This document shows, piece after piece, positions 8,420 to 15,539 of a stretch of DNA of 64,000 nt. The notes below the pieces were generated by a model. It saw only the letters and a list, made by a program, of their open reading frames with translations. It did not search any database and was not told where the DNA came from. The DNA is taken from positions 62,001-126,000 of the forward strand of contig CAMFLR010000016.1 of the NCBI GenBank assembly GCA_945957605.1, read 5' to 3'. A program made the position numbers and the translations under genes. Every line of letters starts with the position of its first letter. Position 1 is the first letter of the stretch. Source of the DNA: an uncultured Isosphaeraceae bacterium (lineage in GTDB: Bacteria; Planctomycetota; Planctomycetia; Isosphaerales; Isosphaeraceae).

Positions 8420-8425
8420 TTTGGG
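8392..8425 (-). promoter_or_regulatory. candidate programmed -1 ribosomal frameshift signal
   Basis: On the minus strand the zero-frame codons read CCA AAA CAG TAA, preceded by C, giving the heptamer C-CCA-AAA (8425-8419), an X-XXY-YYZ slippery site. After a six-base spacer ending in the TAA stop there is a hairpin CCGGGCGG-TATCT-CTGCCCGG (8412-8392): eight pairs, one of them G-U, with a five-base loop. Slippery site, spacer length and GC-rich stem match the usual bacterial and phage -1 frameshift arrangement. Confidence 0.5.
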
Positions 8426-8664
8426 GGTTGCGGCTCGTCGTCGCTGATCTTCTCGCGAATGGTCTGGTTCTTCGCCTTGCGGGCAGCGTCGTTCTTCTCG
8501 TCGCTGACGCGTTCCCTGAGATGGTCGATAAGCTCGTCAGTTTCGTAGGCATCCAAACCGGTGCGAAAAGATTCGAGTAAAGGCAATCCAAAGCGCCACG
8601 CCAGCGCCGCCACCAGGACGACACCGCCAATAGTCGGCCACAACCACGACCAGTTAGCGCCCAC
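8413..8664 (-). CDS. phage small membrane protein (zero-frame product of a probable -1 frameshift gene)
   Basis: An 83-residue protein. The GTG at 8664 is chosen because an AAGGAAA site precedes it and because it overlaps the end of the upstream gene by only 11 bases. Longer versions of this frame would run antisense-free inside that gene without a ribosome site. It has a hydrophobic N-terminal segment ('WSWLWPTIGGVVLVAALAWRFGLPLL', about 6-31), then a charged helical tail ('DELIDHLRERVSDEKNDAARKAKN'). Its last codons contain the slippery sequence C-CCA-AAA. A -1 shift there would replace the last residue (Gln) with 35 new residues carrying a CxxC motif; see the separate entries for 8312-8419 and 8392-8425. 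Confidence 0.7.
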   Translation of the reverse strand: MGANWSWLWPTIGGVVLVAALAWRFGLPLLESFRTGLDAYETDELIDHLRERVSDEKNDAARKAKNQTIREKISDDEPQPPKQ

Positions 8665-9688
8665 GGGATTTCCTTTTGCGGCTTGCGAGCACGAGAACAC
8701 CGCCAGAGAACAGCAGCACGCCCACAGCACCAGCGGCAAGGTTGTCGCCAGCGACCTCGACACCCGGATCCTTCTTCGCGTCGTAACTCGCGTTTGCCTT
8801 CCTGACCGCACCGACTCGCACGAGTTCGTTCTTGAGCCCCTCGCCACCGAGCTTGAAGTCGGCCAGGCGAAGTCGCACGGTTCCGTCCGGTGATTGAACG
8901 ACGATATCCGGCGCGCCGTCACCGACGAGCCCGATGTCCTTCACGAGCGGATCACTCTTCGCAAAGGCCCTCACCTTGAGCTGGCCGGCTTGCTCCGCGA
9001 TCGGCCCACTTCGGAAGGCTTCGAGCACTGGGGCCGTTGCATCCGTCGGGCCGATGATCGACACCGAAAACTTGCCGGAGTCGTCGTTAATCGACGGCTT
9101 GCCTTCGACGATCGACTCGACCATTGCCCTAGCTTCGGGGCCGACGGCCTTCAGTCCTTGCGTCCCAATCTGAGACGAGTTCACACCGTTGAATCGCCAG
9201 GGCTCGTTGCCAGTGGATTTCGCAGGCACGGCCGCACCGACTGGGCCCGGGTCCGGGTCGGGCTGATTCTTGAAACTCGACTGGTCAAACAGCACCTTCG
9301 GCGCCGACTCGATCGGCACCGTCGCATCGACCGATGCGGGCTTCGGTGTCGGCTCGGGTTCCGCGACCGCGACAAGCTGATCGGCCCAGCCTTCGGGCTG
9401 ATCTTCCGGCTTGAAGTCGATCACGCCTTCTGAAACCTTGACGCCCAACACCGACAACACTCGGCCCTTGTATTTGATGCGATGCCACTTGAGCACGCGC
9501 TTCGGAGCAGGCGCGGCAACGGGGGCCGGCTCGAGATATTGCACTGGCGCAGGCTGAGTGTAGTAGACCGGCGGGGCCGAGTATTGGGGAATGTCGAAAG
9601 ACATCGGAGCGGACGAGCAACCACTCGGCGGGCAAGACGACCGACCGCCAAGCGGACCGAGCAGCGCGAGGATAAGAAGGGTTTTCAT
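8654..9688 (-). CDS. phage-region exported protein with C-terminal membrane anchor
   Basis: A 344-residue protein. Its ATG overlaps the preceding stop by ATGA, which fixes the start. The N-terminus 'MKTLLILALLGPLGGRSSC' is a short export signal that might be a lipoprotein signal. It is followed by a Pro/Ala/Gln-rich linker, a basic beta segment ('KRVLKWHRIKYKGRVLSVLGVKV'), a middle domain ('GKFSVSIIGPTDATAPVLEAFRSGP') that includes a strand pair 'APDIVVQSPDGTVRLRLADF', and at the end one membrane helix ('AAGAVGVLLFSGGVLVLA') followed by 'SRKRKSRGR'. The final hydrophobic-plus-basic tail resembles sorting signals. An exported, anchored protein is unexpected in a head/packaging operon. No family is recognised. 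Confidence 0.75.
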   Translation of the reverse strand: MKTLLILALLGPLGGRSSCPPSGCSSAPMSFDIPQYSAPPVYYTQPAPVQYLEPAPVAAPAPKRVLKWHRIKYKGRVLSVLGVKVSEGVIDFKPEDQPEGWADQLVAVAEPEPTPKPASVDATVPIESAPKVLFDQSSFKNQPDPDPGPVGAAVPAKSTGNEPWRFNGVNSSQIGTQGLKAVGPEARAMVESIVEGKPSINDDSGKFSVSIIGPTDATAPVLEAFRSGPIAEQAGQLKVRAFAKSDPLVKDIGLVGDGAPDIVVQSPDGTVRLRLADFKLGGEGLKNELVRVGAVRKANASYDAKKDPGVEVAGDNLAAGAVGVLLFSGGVLVLASRKRKSRGR

Positions 9689-10332
9689 TGGTTCCTCGGG
9701 ATTGGAGGAGGCGGTGTGCCGATCAGCACGCACACCCAGGTCTTGCCGCTAGGGTAAGCGGCACGTTTGAGCAACTCTTCGCGGGGCATCCAGGTGACGT
9801 TATGAACGTCGTTGTTGTCGACGATCGCCGCGAGCTTGTTGTCGAAGTGAACCAGCAGAACCATGTGCGAGATTTGGTTCGCGCCGCGCTTGCGGTAGAA
9901 GTCGCCATAGCCGTAAGTGATGCAAACCGGTCGGCCCGTCTTGAGCGCGGTTTCAATGAGCGTGATAAGGAGCTCGCGATCCTTGCCTTCGTACTGCACG
10001 AAGTCGACGCCCGGCGCGCGAGCTTTGAGGATCTCTTCGGCCCGTTCTGGCCAGCCGCCGCCCGTTTGAGTTTTCATGTACTCAAACAGGTCATTCAGTT
10101 GACCGATGCCTTGCCACCAGGCCGACATCTGAAGCGAGGCCCAGACACAGAGCCCAGCGCCCGGCTTGCCACCTTCAGGAATTCCGCGATCGTTCTCGCG
10201 GAGGTAAGCCGGCGGGATGTGGATCATTACTTCGGTGTTTTCGTGCACCGGGCCGTTAGCGACCTCGCTATCGGCTGTTGCGCGAGCGAACGACGCCACG
10301 CAGAGCGCGACGGCGAGAACGATTTGCCGCAT
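9685..10332 (-). CDS. exported papain-like (C39-like) cysteine peptidase
   Basis: A 215-residue protein with a Sec signal (MRQIVLAVALCVASFARATA) and a papain-like fold. The catalytic Cys is in 'GAGLCVWASLQMSAW' (C62), the His in 'QISHMVLLVHFD' (H156), and the Asn/Asp in 'IVDNNDVHNVTWMPREE' (173-176). The H-x-V-x-L-x-x-F pattern followed by a D-N turn and W/M-P resembles C39-like peptidases, which cut peptides or cell-wall cross-links. In a phage operon a wall or lysis role is plausible but unproven. The start at 10332 is chosen for the signal peptide and lies inside the end of the preceding gene (65-base overlap). Confidence 0.75.
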   Translation of the reverse strand: MRQIVLAVALCVASFARATADSEVANGPVHENTEVMIHIPPAYLRENDRGIPEGGKPGAGLCVWASLQMSAWWQGIGQLNDLFEYMKTQTGGGWPERAEEILKARAPGVDFVQYEGKDRELLITLIETALKTGRPVCITYGYGDFYRKRGANQISHMVLLVHFDNKLAAIVDNNDVHNVTWMPREELLKRAAYPSGKTWVCVLIGTPPPPIPRNQ

Positions 10333-10618
10333 TCGTGATTGCCTCGCTAAGCCTAAATCCAAAGAGAGTGCCGAGCGCGAAAGCGATCACAAACGCGACA
10401 GTGCCCGCAGCAAGAGCGCCGGAAGAAAAGCCGATCTGGTAACTTTCCCGCGCGGTTGATTCGAGAGCAGTCGCCAAGATGTTGACGACGGCTTGCGCCC
10501 ACTCGGCCAGCGCCCGATTGAACGCGGCGAGCGTTGTCTCAACGCCAGGTATTCCACGGATGACGCGCGGGAAAATCTCGATCGAGAGTTGCGGGATCGG
10601 CGGGAGATCGAGTTTCAC
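10268..10618 (-). CDS. phage membrane protein, GTG start
   Basis: A 116-residue protein whose GTG overlaps the previous stop (GTGA). A soluble amphipathic part ('LSIEIFPRVIRGIPGVETTLAAFNRALAEWAQAVVNIL') is followed by one clear membrane segment ('ALAAGTVAFVIAFALGTLFGF') and a basic Arg-rich tail. Topology of this kind is seen in phage holin-like or spanin-associated proteins, but the sequence alone does not decide. Confidence 0.65.
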   Translation of the reverse strand: MKLDLPPIPQLSIEIFPRVIRGIPGVETTLAAFNRALAEWAQAVVNILATALESTARESYQIGFSSGALAAGTVAFVIAFALGTLFGFRLSEAITNAANRSRRRALRGVVRSRNSR

Positions 10619-10911
10619 AACGCGCTGCCGGTTTTACCGTAGCCGTAACCGATTGCCACCGGGCACTTGCAGTTTTGGCCACATGCGCAATCCGAGCCGC
10701 AGCACTTGGGACCGCAGCAACCCGGACCGCACGCGCACTTGGCGGGAGCCGAAGCGGCAGGCGGATTCGCTTCGAGCTTGCTAACCCGAACGTGCTGGTA
10801 GATGTTGTGCCCGACGAGGCCCGGCACGATGACCGAAAGCGCGACAAGCGCAGCACGAGCAAGAGGGCCAGTGCTGGAAAGATCAGCCGAACCGGTGCTA
10901 TTCGTAGACAC
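10615..10911 (-). CDS. phage membrane protein with dense Cys cluster
   Basis: A 98-residue protein, GTG start at 10911. There is a membrane segment at about residues 19-35 (RAALVALSVIVPGLVGH), an Ala/Pro linker, then ten cysteines between residues 59 and 83 (CACGPGCCGPKCCGSDCACG and on to CKCP), followed by a Gly/Tyr tail. The spacing looks metallothionein-like or disulfide-knot-like. Its stop overlaps the next start by GTGA. I know of no named family for it. Confidence 0.65.
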   Translation of the reverse strand: MSTNSTGSADLSSTGPLARAALVALSVIVPGLVGHNIYQHVRVSKLEANPPAASAPAKCACGPGCCGPKCCGSDCACGQNCKCPVAIGYGYGKTGSAL

Positions 10912-11002
10912 GCAGAAACTCCCAGACTCGCACGATGACGTGCGGTAAGACGTACATTCCGATGCAAACGACCTCGGGCACAGGTAACACCCGGATCAGC
11001 AA
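10898..11002 (-). CDS. possible 34-residue phage membrane peptide
   Basis: A short frame filling the gap between two accepted genes: MLIRVLPVPEVVCIGMYVLP and on to 'HVIVRVWEFLRVYE'. The TTG at 11002 overlaps the upstream stop. A GTG at 10990 gives 30 residues. It is hydrophobic with a tidy charged end, and its TAG lies 13 bases inside the next gene, matching the overlapping style of the operon. There is no clear ribosome site, so it stays tentative. Confidence 0.4.
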   Translation of the reverse strand: MLIRVLPVPEVVCIGMYVLPHVIVRVWEFLRVYE

Positions 11003-11178
11003 GTCAGCGCCCAGACGATCGCCGCGAGGAACGCCACGACGAGCGCAGAAAGCACGACGTTTGGGACGAGGTAATTCGGTTCTTCGGGTTCCGGCTCGGC
11101 GACCGACACAGGAGTCATCGTTACTCGAGGCTCGAATTCGTCCGGGGCGAACATGCCGAAAAGCTGTCGATCGTTCAT
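10996..11178 (-). CDS. 60-residue phage membrane protein
   Basis: ATG overlapping the stop of the helix-turn-helix gene (ATGA). The first 37 residues are polar and Glu/Pro-rich ('VSVAEPEPEEPN'), followed by a C-terminal membrane helix ('YLVPNVVLSALVVAFLAAIVWALTC') ending in Cys. This is a tail-anchored layout. Function unknown. Confidence 0.6.
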   Translation of the reverse strand: MNDRQLFGMFAPDEFEPRVTMTPVSVAEPEPEEPNYLVPNVVLSALVVAFLAAIVWALTC

Positions 11179-11354
11179 GCGGCCCTCAATGACTTCGCGG
11201 CGTTTTCAGCGAAGCTCGCGGCCAGCCGATAACGCCATAGAGTCGAGCGTGAGATTCGGAGTTGTTTGCACACCTTCGCAGGTGAAACGCCGTCAGCGAG
11301 CAGCTTCAACGCTGTGTGCTCGCGCTGTTCTTGCGCGTATCTCGCAACCTTCAT
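11175..11354 (-). CDS. small helix-turn-helix protein, first gene of the phage operon
   Basis: A 59-residue protein starting at the ATG complementary to 11352-11354 and ending in an ATGA overlap with the next gene. It contains a clear resolvase/Hin-like helix-turn-helix, 'LKLLADGVSPAKVCKQLRISRSTLWRYR', and little else. As the first gene after the divergent promoter region it could regulate the operon or act in packaging-site recognition. The first is more likely from its position. Confidence 0.65.
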   Translation of the reverse strand: MKVARYAQEQREHTALKLLADGVSPAKVCKQLRISRSTLWRYRLAASFAENAAKSLRAA

Positions 11355-11373
11355 GGCATAAATCCGAGTTGTG

Positions 11374-11387
11374 ATACGACGTTGTAT
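11374..11387. promoter_or_regulatory. candidate operator between divergent phage genes
   Basis: The 186-base gap between the leftward operon and the rightward gene is AT-richer than its surroundings. It contains ATACGAC-GTTGTAT, a 14-base near-palindrome with one mismatch. It lies 20 bases upstream of the helix-turn-helix gene start and could be bound by that protein or by the product of the facing gene. Confidence 0.3.
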
Positions 11388-11540
11388 ACACTAAAGGGCC
11401 AAGCAAGTTGACCGGCCAGTTCATCAAATCTTACCTAAGTTGTGTTCATGTCGTCACTTCGCAACAATCATAGTGTTTCAAATTCTCTTTCGCCTGCATA
11501 AAATGACATCGTGACATCAACACGCGGGGGAGCGTGCAAC

Positions 11541-12224
11541 ATGAGTGAGCTATCGGAATCGGCGGCCGTCGTCTGGGCCGTCGTGGCGTCAGAGTCCGAG
11601 GCTGGGCGTGTTCGCGTGAAGGTGGCGTCGATCGAAGCCGCGACAGAGCTCGACTTCGAATCGGTGATGTCCGCCCTCGAAGAGCTGGCCGATGCCGACC
11701 TGATCGCGCGACCCAGCGCCAAGGGTTTGTATTCGACCTCGGCCACGCTTTCGGTGAGCGCGGCCATCGCGCTCAAGCTGAAACTGATCTGGCCAGCCGG
11801 GCGCGGGCCGAAGTGGGTCGACGAGAACGCGAATGATCGGCCCGACCGAATCCGGCCGCCCCGTCACCAGGTCGACATTACTGATCACCTGATTCGCGAA
11901 GGCCGCGTGATCTCTCAAGAAATGGATCCGGCCGACGCCGTGATCGCCGCCGAGACCTCGGCCGAGTGGTTGGCCGCAAAACGAACGCTGATTCCGTACC
12001 CGGTCGTCATCCTCGTTGGCTGCCGCGCGTGGGTGCGTGCAGAGATCGAGGCGGACCAGCGAGCGAGGGTTTGTCCGGTCTGCAGCATGCAAAGATTAAA
12101 ACCCGGCTTTTATTGTCTGAGGCACGACCGGTATTCCCGCGACGGCCAGATCGCCCGCATCCTCAAAGCCGAGGCCGCAGAAGAAGCGAAAACTACCGCC
12201 GAGAAGGAAGAAGCGGCGGCGTAA
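11541..12224 (+). CDS. phage winged-helix-like / zinc-finger protein
   Basis: A 227-residue protein on the opposite strand to the phage operon. The ATG at 11541 has a GGGAG site eight bases upstream. Residues about 10-75 look like a winged-helix fold ('AATELDFESVMSALEELADADLIARPSAKGLYSTSA'). A middle region has 'RVISQEMDPADAVIAAETSAEW'. The C-terminal part has 'CPVCSMQRLKPGFYCLRHDRYSR', a probable zinc site (C-x2-C...C-x2-H), then a charged Ala/Glu/Lys tail. DNA-binding regulator is the likely role. It is the last phage-looking gene before the host-like region. Confidence 0.7.
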   Translation: MSELSESAAVVWAVVASESEAGRVRVKVASIEAATELDFESVMSALEELADADLIARPSAKGLYSTSATLSVSAAIALKLKLIWPAGRGPKWVDENANDRPDRIRPPRHQVDITDHLIREGRVISQEMDPADAVIAAETSAEWLAAKRTLIPYPVVILVGCRAWVRAEIEADQRARVCPVCSMQRLKPGFYCLRHDRYSRDGQIARILKAEAAEEAKTTAEKEEAAA

Positions 12225-12523
12225 ATCACCGCGTACGTTACTCGGGCAATCAAGGGCGGCGGCGTGCGAATCGAGTAGGTGCACTGAAAATGCGCTGAAC
12301 GCCTTTTTTGAATCGCCGTAAGTCGTTTCGCTTTGTCACGATGTTGCGTTCCACTCCCAATTGACTCTTAATCAGCGGGTTCTGGGTGTCGCTGCGCATC
12401 CAAGCACGCGCAAAACGGCCGCTTCAGGATTTTTTGATGTTTTGTTCGGCGAGCCGGGGTATGTTTGGACTCGGGGTCGTGATTAAGCAATTGTTTCGCC
12501 TTCTTCCTTGAAGGAGAGGCATC

Positions 12524-14068
12524 ATGCGAAGCCAGGGGCGTCGCGAGTTTCTCGCCAACGTCGGACGTGGAATGCTGGTTGCAAGCGTCGGCGCCACCGT
12601 TGCGCAGGACCTTGGCCTTTCGATGGGACTCTCGGCCGCGGAGGAATCCCCCAGGCTGACCTTCGGCGCAATCGAGCCGCTCGTCACGATCATGGAGGAA
12701 TCTTCGCCCGACCAGTTGTTCGATAAAGTCACCGCCGCCGTTCAATCAGGTACGTCGCTTCGCCAGTTGATCTCCGCCGCCGCACTCGCCAACGCGCGCG
12801 CTTTCGGCGGTCAGGATTACGAAGGCTATCACGCGATGATGGCCCTCGCGCCGGCGCTCGCGATGTCGGCCGAAATGCCCGACGCTCAGCGGCTGCTTCC
12901 GGTTTTCAAGGTGCTCTACCGCAATACGAGCCACATTCAGGGTGTCGGTGCGCGGACGCACGAAAAGCTCCATCCCGTCGATTCCTCGGCCAAAATCATC
13001 GGTGCCGACGCGAAGACCCTGCTCGCGCGCTCGCGAAGCGTCGACATGGACGGCGCCGAAGGCGTATTCGCATCGCTGGCAGATCGCTCGATCGACGATG
13101 CGTACAATGCCCTGCTCGAAGTGGTGCAAGACAACACGAACGTGCACCGCGTCGTGCTCGCCTGGCGGTCGTGGGCGATGCTCGACATCACCGGCAAGGA
13201 ATATGCCCACACGCTTCTCCGTCAGTCGCTCCGTTATTGCGTCGACGAGGAAGCCGGCATCAAGCGAAACAAGACTGAGCCGGAATTGCGGCGGTTGTTG
13301 CCGACGCTTCTTTCCTCGCATAGCCTGGCCGAGTCGCCGCGGGTCAAGCGCCAGGCCGATGACGCCTGGATCAGCAACCTGGCTCGCCTGATCTATTCGT
13401 CGCCGCGCGCGGCTGCTGCGTCGGCTGTTGCCGATGCGCTTGCCGAAGGGTTCCGGCCCGAGGATGTCGGCGAGGCGATCTCGCTGGCCGCGAATCAGCT
13501 CGTGCTGCATGATCCGGGCCGCCAGAAGGCCGATAGTGACGCGAAACCGATCGGCAGCGTGCATGGGGCTTCGGTGGGCGTGCATGCGTCCGACGCGGCG
13601 AACGCCTGGCGGAACATCGCGCGGGTGTCGAACTATCGCAACACGATCGCCAGCCTGATCGTCGGTGCCTATCACACCGCCGGCCAGACGAATGGTCAGC
13701 TTCCGCAGGAATATCCCCTCGTCGCACATCGCGAGAAGACGAAGGACGTCAAGGACGCCGACCTGCTCGCCGAAACTGATGCCGCGATTCGCGCCAAGGA
13801 TCAGGGGCGTGCATCGGCCCTCGTGCATCGCTACGGCGAGCTTGGCCGCGACTCCCGCCCGATCTTTGACCTGTTGCTCAAATATGCAATTAGCGAAGAC
13901 GGCGCGCTTCACGCCGAGAAATATTACCGGACGGTGAGCGAAGAATTTGCGGTGGCGCGACCTGCCTTCCGCTGGCGGCACCTCGACGCTCTGGCGCGAG
14001 TGACCGCGAGCGAGTACGGCTATCCCGCGCCCGGTGTGGCAGAAGCCCGGAAACGGCTTTCGGTCTAG
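12524..14068 (+). CDS. Tat-exported helical protein of unknown function
   Basis: A 514-residue protein with an AGGAG ribosome site before the ATG. The N-terminus has a twin-arginine signal ('GRREFLANVGRGML', R6-R7, then a hydrophobic stretch and 'GLSAAEE'), so the folded protein is probably exported. The mature part is Ala-rich and helical throughout, with repeat-like stretches ('LRQLISAAALANARAFGGQDYEGYHAMMALAPAL') and 'ASAVADALAEGFRPEDVGEAISLAANQLVLHDPG'. Periodic His residues (in 'DYEGYHAMM', 'NTSHIQGVG', 'HTAGQ') could bind a ligand. I do not recognise the family. A helical-repeat enzyme of planctomycetes is my best description. Confidence 0.85.
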   Translation: MRSQGRREFLANVGRGMLVASVGATVAQDLGLSMGLSAAEESPRLTFGAIEPLVTIMEESSPDQLFDKVTAAVQSGTSLRQLISAAALANARAFGGQDYEGYHAMMALAPALAMSAEMPDAQRLLPVFKVLYRNTSHIQGVGARTHEKLHPVDSSAKIIGADAKTLLARSRSVDMDGAEGVFASLADRSIDDAYNALLEVVQDNTNVHRVVLAWRSWAMLDITGKEYAHTLLRQSLRYCVDEEAGIKRNKTEPELRRLLPTLLSSHSLAESPRVKRQADDAWISNLARLIYSSPRAAAASAVADALAEGFRPEDVGEAISLAANQLVLHDPGRQKADSDAKPIGSVHGASVGVHASDAANAWRNIARVSNYRNTIASLIVGAYHTAGQTNGQLPQEYPLVAHREKTKDVKDADLLAETDAAIRAKDQGRASALVHRYGELGRDSRPIFDLLLKYAISEDGALHAEKYYRTVSEEFAVARPAFRWRHLDALARVTASEYGYPAPGVAEARKRLSV

Positions 14069-14181
14069 CCGAAACCGGCACGACTCTAGCCCGCGCGGGT
14101 GCGATGGTTTACCCTGAATGGGCCGCACCAGATCGGCCCGCGCGGCGCTGTTAATACCCTCGGGGGCGGACGTTAGGTATC

Positions 14182-15018
14182 ATGGAGCTGCTCGCCCTCG
14201 CCTTTATCGGTCTCATCCTCTACCTGTTTGTCCGCTACACGGTAAAGGTCGTGTCGTGGATCTCAGGCCGGCGTTATCGCGCCTATCGCGTACTCGCCCA
14301 GCGTTACCGAGGGCGGTACGAAAGCCGGGGGATGTCCGATCCCCCCACCGTCAGCTTCTTCTACAACGGCACGACCGTGCGCGTCGGCCTTGCGCCGCCG
14401 ATCCCCAATCAACCACCCCAGCCGCGAACGCGCGTCGTGCTGCGATTCGCCAAGGGTTTGCCGTTTCGCTTCGATCTTGCGCCGGTTTCCCGTCCTGCCC
14501 CGCCGCAAACGCCCAGGGGAACGCGTCCGGTTCGCACGAACGACACGGACTTCGATCGCTACTTCTACGCGCACGCCAACGATGCCGACATGGCGCGCGA
14601 CTTCCTCTCGCTCCCCTGCCGCCACGCAATCGGCCACCTCACGCGTCTCGGTCCGCCGGGCGGAATGCTGATCTCGATCAATCCCGAGCGGATGCTCGTG
14701 CAGGTCGATCGCAATCTGGGAGTTTATCCCGATGCGCTCTCCGCGGTCGTCAAAGAGGCGCTCGTCATTCACGATGCGCTCATCACCGGCGTAACTCATA
14801 AGCTCGCTGAGGGTGTCGAGGTCTTCGAAGCTGCAGACGATGCGTCCGAGGAGACCGGGCCGCCGCTTTGCAAAGTGTGTGGCGTGTTGATCGAGGAGGG
14901 GACGCGGATGAGGTGCAAGAAGTGCAAGGCGCCTCATCACATCGATTGCTGGGAGTTCATCGGCGCGTGTTCGATCTTCGGGTGCAACTGCAAGGAAGGC
15001 GTGGTCGAGCGGGTTTGA
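14182..15018 (+). CDS. membrane-anchored prokaryotic RING-finger protein (E3-like)
   Basis: A 278-residue protein. An N-terminal membrane segment (LLALAFIGLILYLFVRYTV, about 3-21) leads into a basic linker, a middle beta/alpha domain at about 55-210, and a C-terminal RING-type treble clef: C230-x2-C233, C245-x2-C248, H252/H253, C256, then C263, C268, C270. This is the Prok-RING type known from comparative studies of bacterial ubiquitin-like systems. It is the first gene of a same-strand cluster with ubiquitin-like, E2, E1 and JAB genes, which makes an E3-like targeting role the leading idea. The cluster gives it a membrane address. Confidence 0.85.
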   Translation: MELLALAFIGLILYLFVRYTVKVVSWISGRRYRAYRVLAQRYRGRYESRGMSDPPTVSFFYNGTTVRVGLAPPIPNQPPQPRTRVVLRFAKGLPFRFDLAPVSRPAPPQTPRGTRPVRTNDTDFDRYFYAHANDADMARDFLSLPCRHAIGHLTRLGPPGGMLISINPERMLVQVDRNLGVYPDALSAVVKEALVIHDALITGVTHKLAEGVEVFEAADDASEETGPPLCKVCGVLIEEGTRMRCKKCKAPHHIDCWEFIGACSIFGCNCKEGVVERV

Positions 15019-15041
15019 GCAGTCCGAACAGTTTGGGATTG

Positions 15042-15065
15042 TCGCGCAGGGGGATTCCTGCGCGA
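15042..15065. other. perfect hairpin between RING and ubiquitin-like genes
   Basis: TCGCGCAGG - GGGATT - CCTGCGCGA, nine perfect pairs with a six-base loop, 24 bases after the RING gene stop. There is no T-run on either side, so it is not a standard terminator. It could set relative expression by slowing transcription or protecting an mRNA end, since the ubiquitin-like protein would be needed in larger amounts than the enzymes. Confidence 0.45.
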
Positions 15066-15184
15066 GTCTCGGACAGTTATAGTGTGTTTGGACTGGCTGA
15101 GCGAAGTCCGCGAAAAATCCGCCCTGATCTGGGCCAATAATGTCGCTGCCTTGACGAATTCTGTGCAGAGGAGGGACATCGACC

Positions 15185-15484
15185 ATGTCTTACGGCGGGA
15201 ATGCGGACCCTACCGGAATTCAGGTAACGTTTCTGGACCAGACCGGCGCGAAGTCAGTCAAGGCGGTTATTGCCTACAGCGTGCCAGTCAGCCGGATTCT
15301 GCCTAACATCATCACCAAAATGAGCCTGCCGACCACCAGTCCGGACGGGCAGCCGATGAGCTACTCGCTCGACCACAAAGAGGGTGGGCGACGGTTGCTC
15401 GAGAGCCAGACGCTTGTGGAAGCAGGCGTCCAGAATGGCGATTATTTGATCGTCTATCCCGAAGTCGTGGCGGGCAGGGTATAA
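15185..15484 (+). CDS. ubiquitin-like modifier protein (YukD/Ubl fold)
   Basis: A 99-residue beta-grasp protein with an AGAGGAGGG ribosome site seven to eight bases before the ATG. The pattern 'IQVTFLDQTG..KSVKAVIAYSVPVSRILPNIITKMSLP..PDGQPMSYSLDHKEGGRRLLESQTLVEAGVQNGDYLIVYPEV' is the ubiquitin order of strand, hairpin, helix, strand and 'L-x-E-x-G-V-x-x-G-D-x-L' turn. The C-terminus is VVAGRV, so there is an Ala-Gly just before the end and two further residues, where ubiquitin has Gly-Gly. It lies between RING and E2 genes and is the presumed conjugated modifier. Confidence 0.85.
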   Translation: MSYGGNADPTGIQVTFLDQTGAKSVKAVIAYSVPVSRILPNIITKMSLPTTSPDGQPMSYSLDHKEGGRRLLESQTLVEAGVQNGDYLIVYPEVVAGRV

Positions 15485-15539
15485 AGGCAGTATCGCCTTT
15501 CACCCCCCGTCCGCTCGCGTGCTTCTGGGACATGCTTCC

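Noticed and set aside
12225..12523. Right-hand attachment site of the phage element
   Set aside because: The gap has no tRNA end and I could not find a matching core repeat in the window. Without sequence to the left it cannot be supported.
12746..14128. 460-codon frame on the minus strand
   Set aside because: Exactly antisense to the Tat-exported protein gene, Arg/Gly/Val-rich composition of a GC-rich shadow, and no family-like segment.
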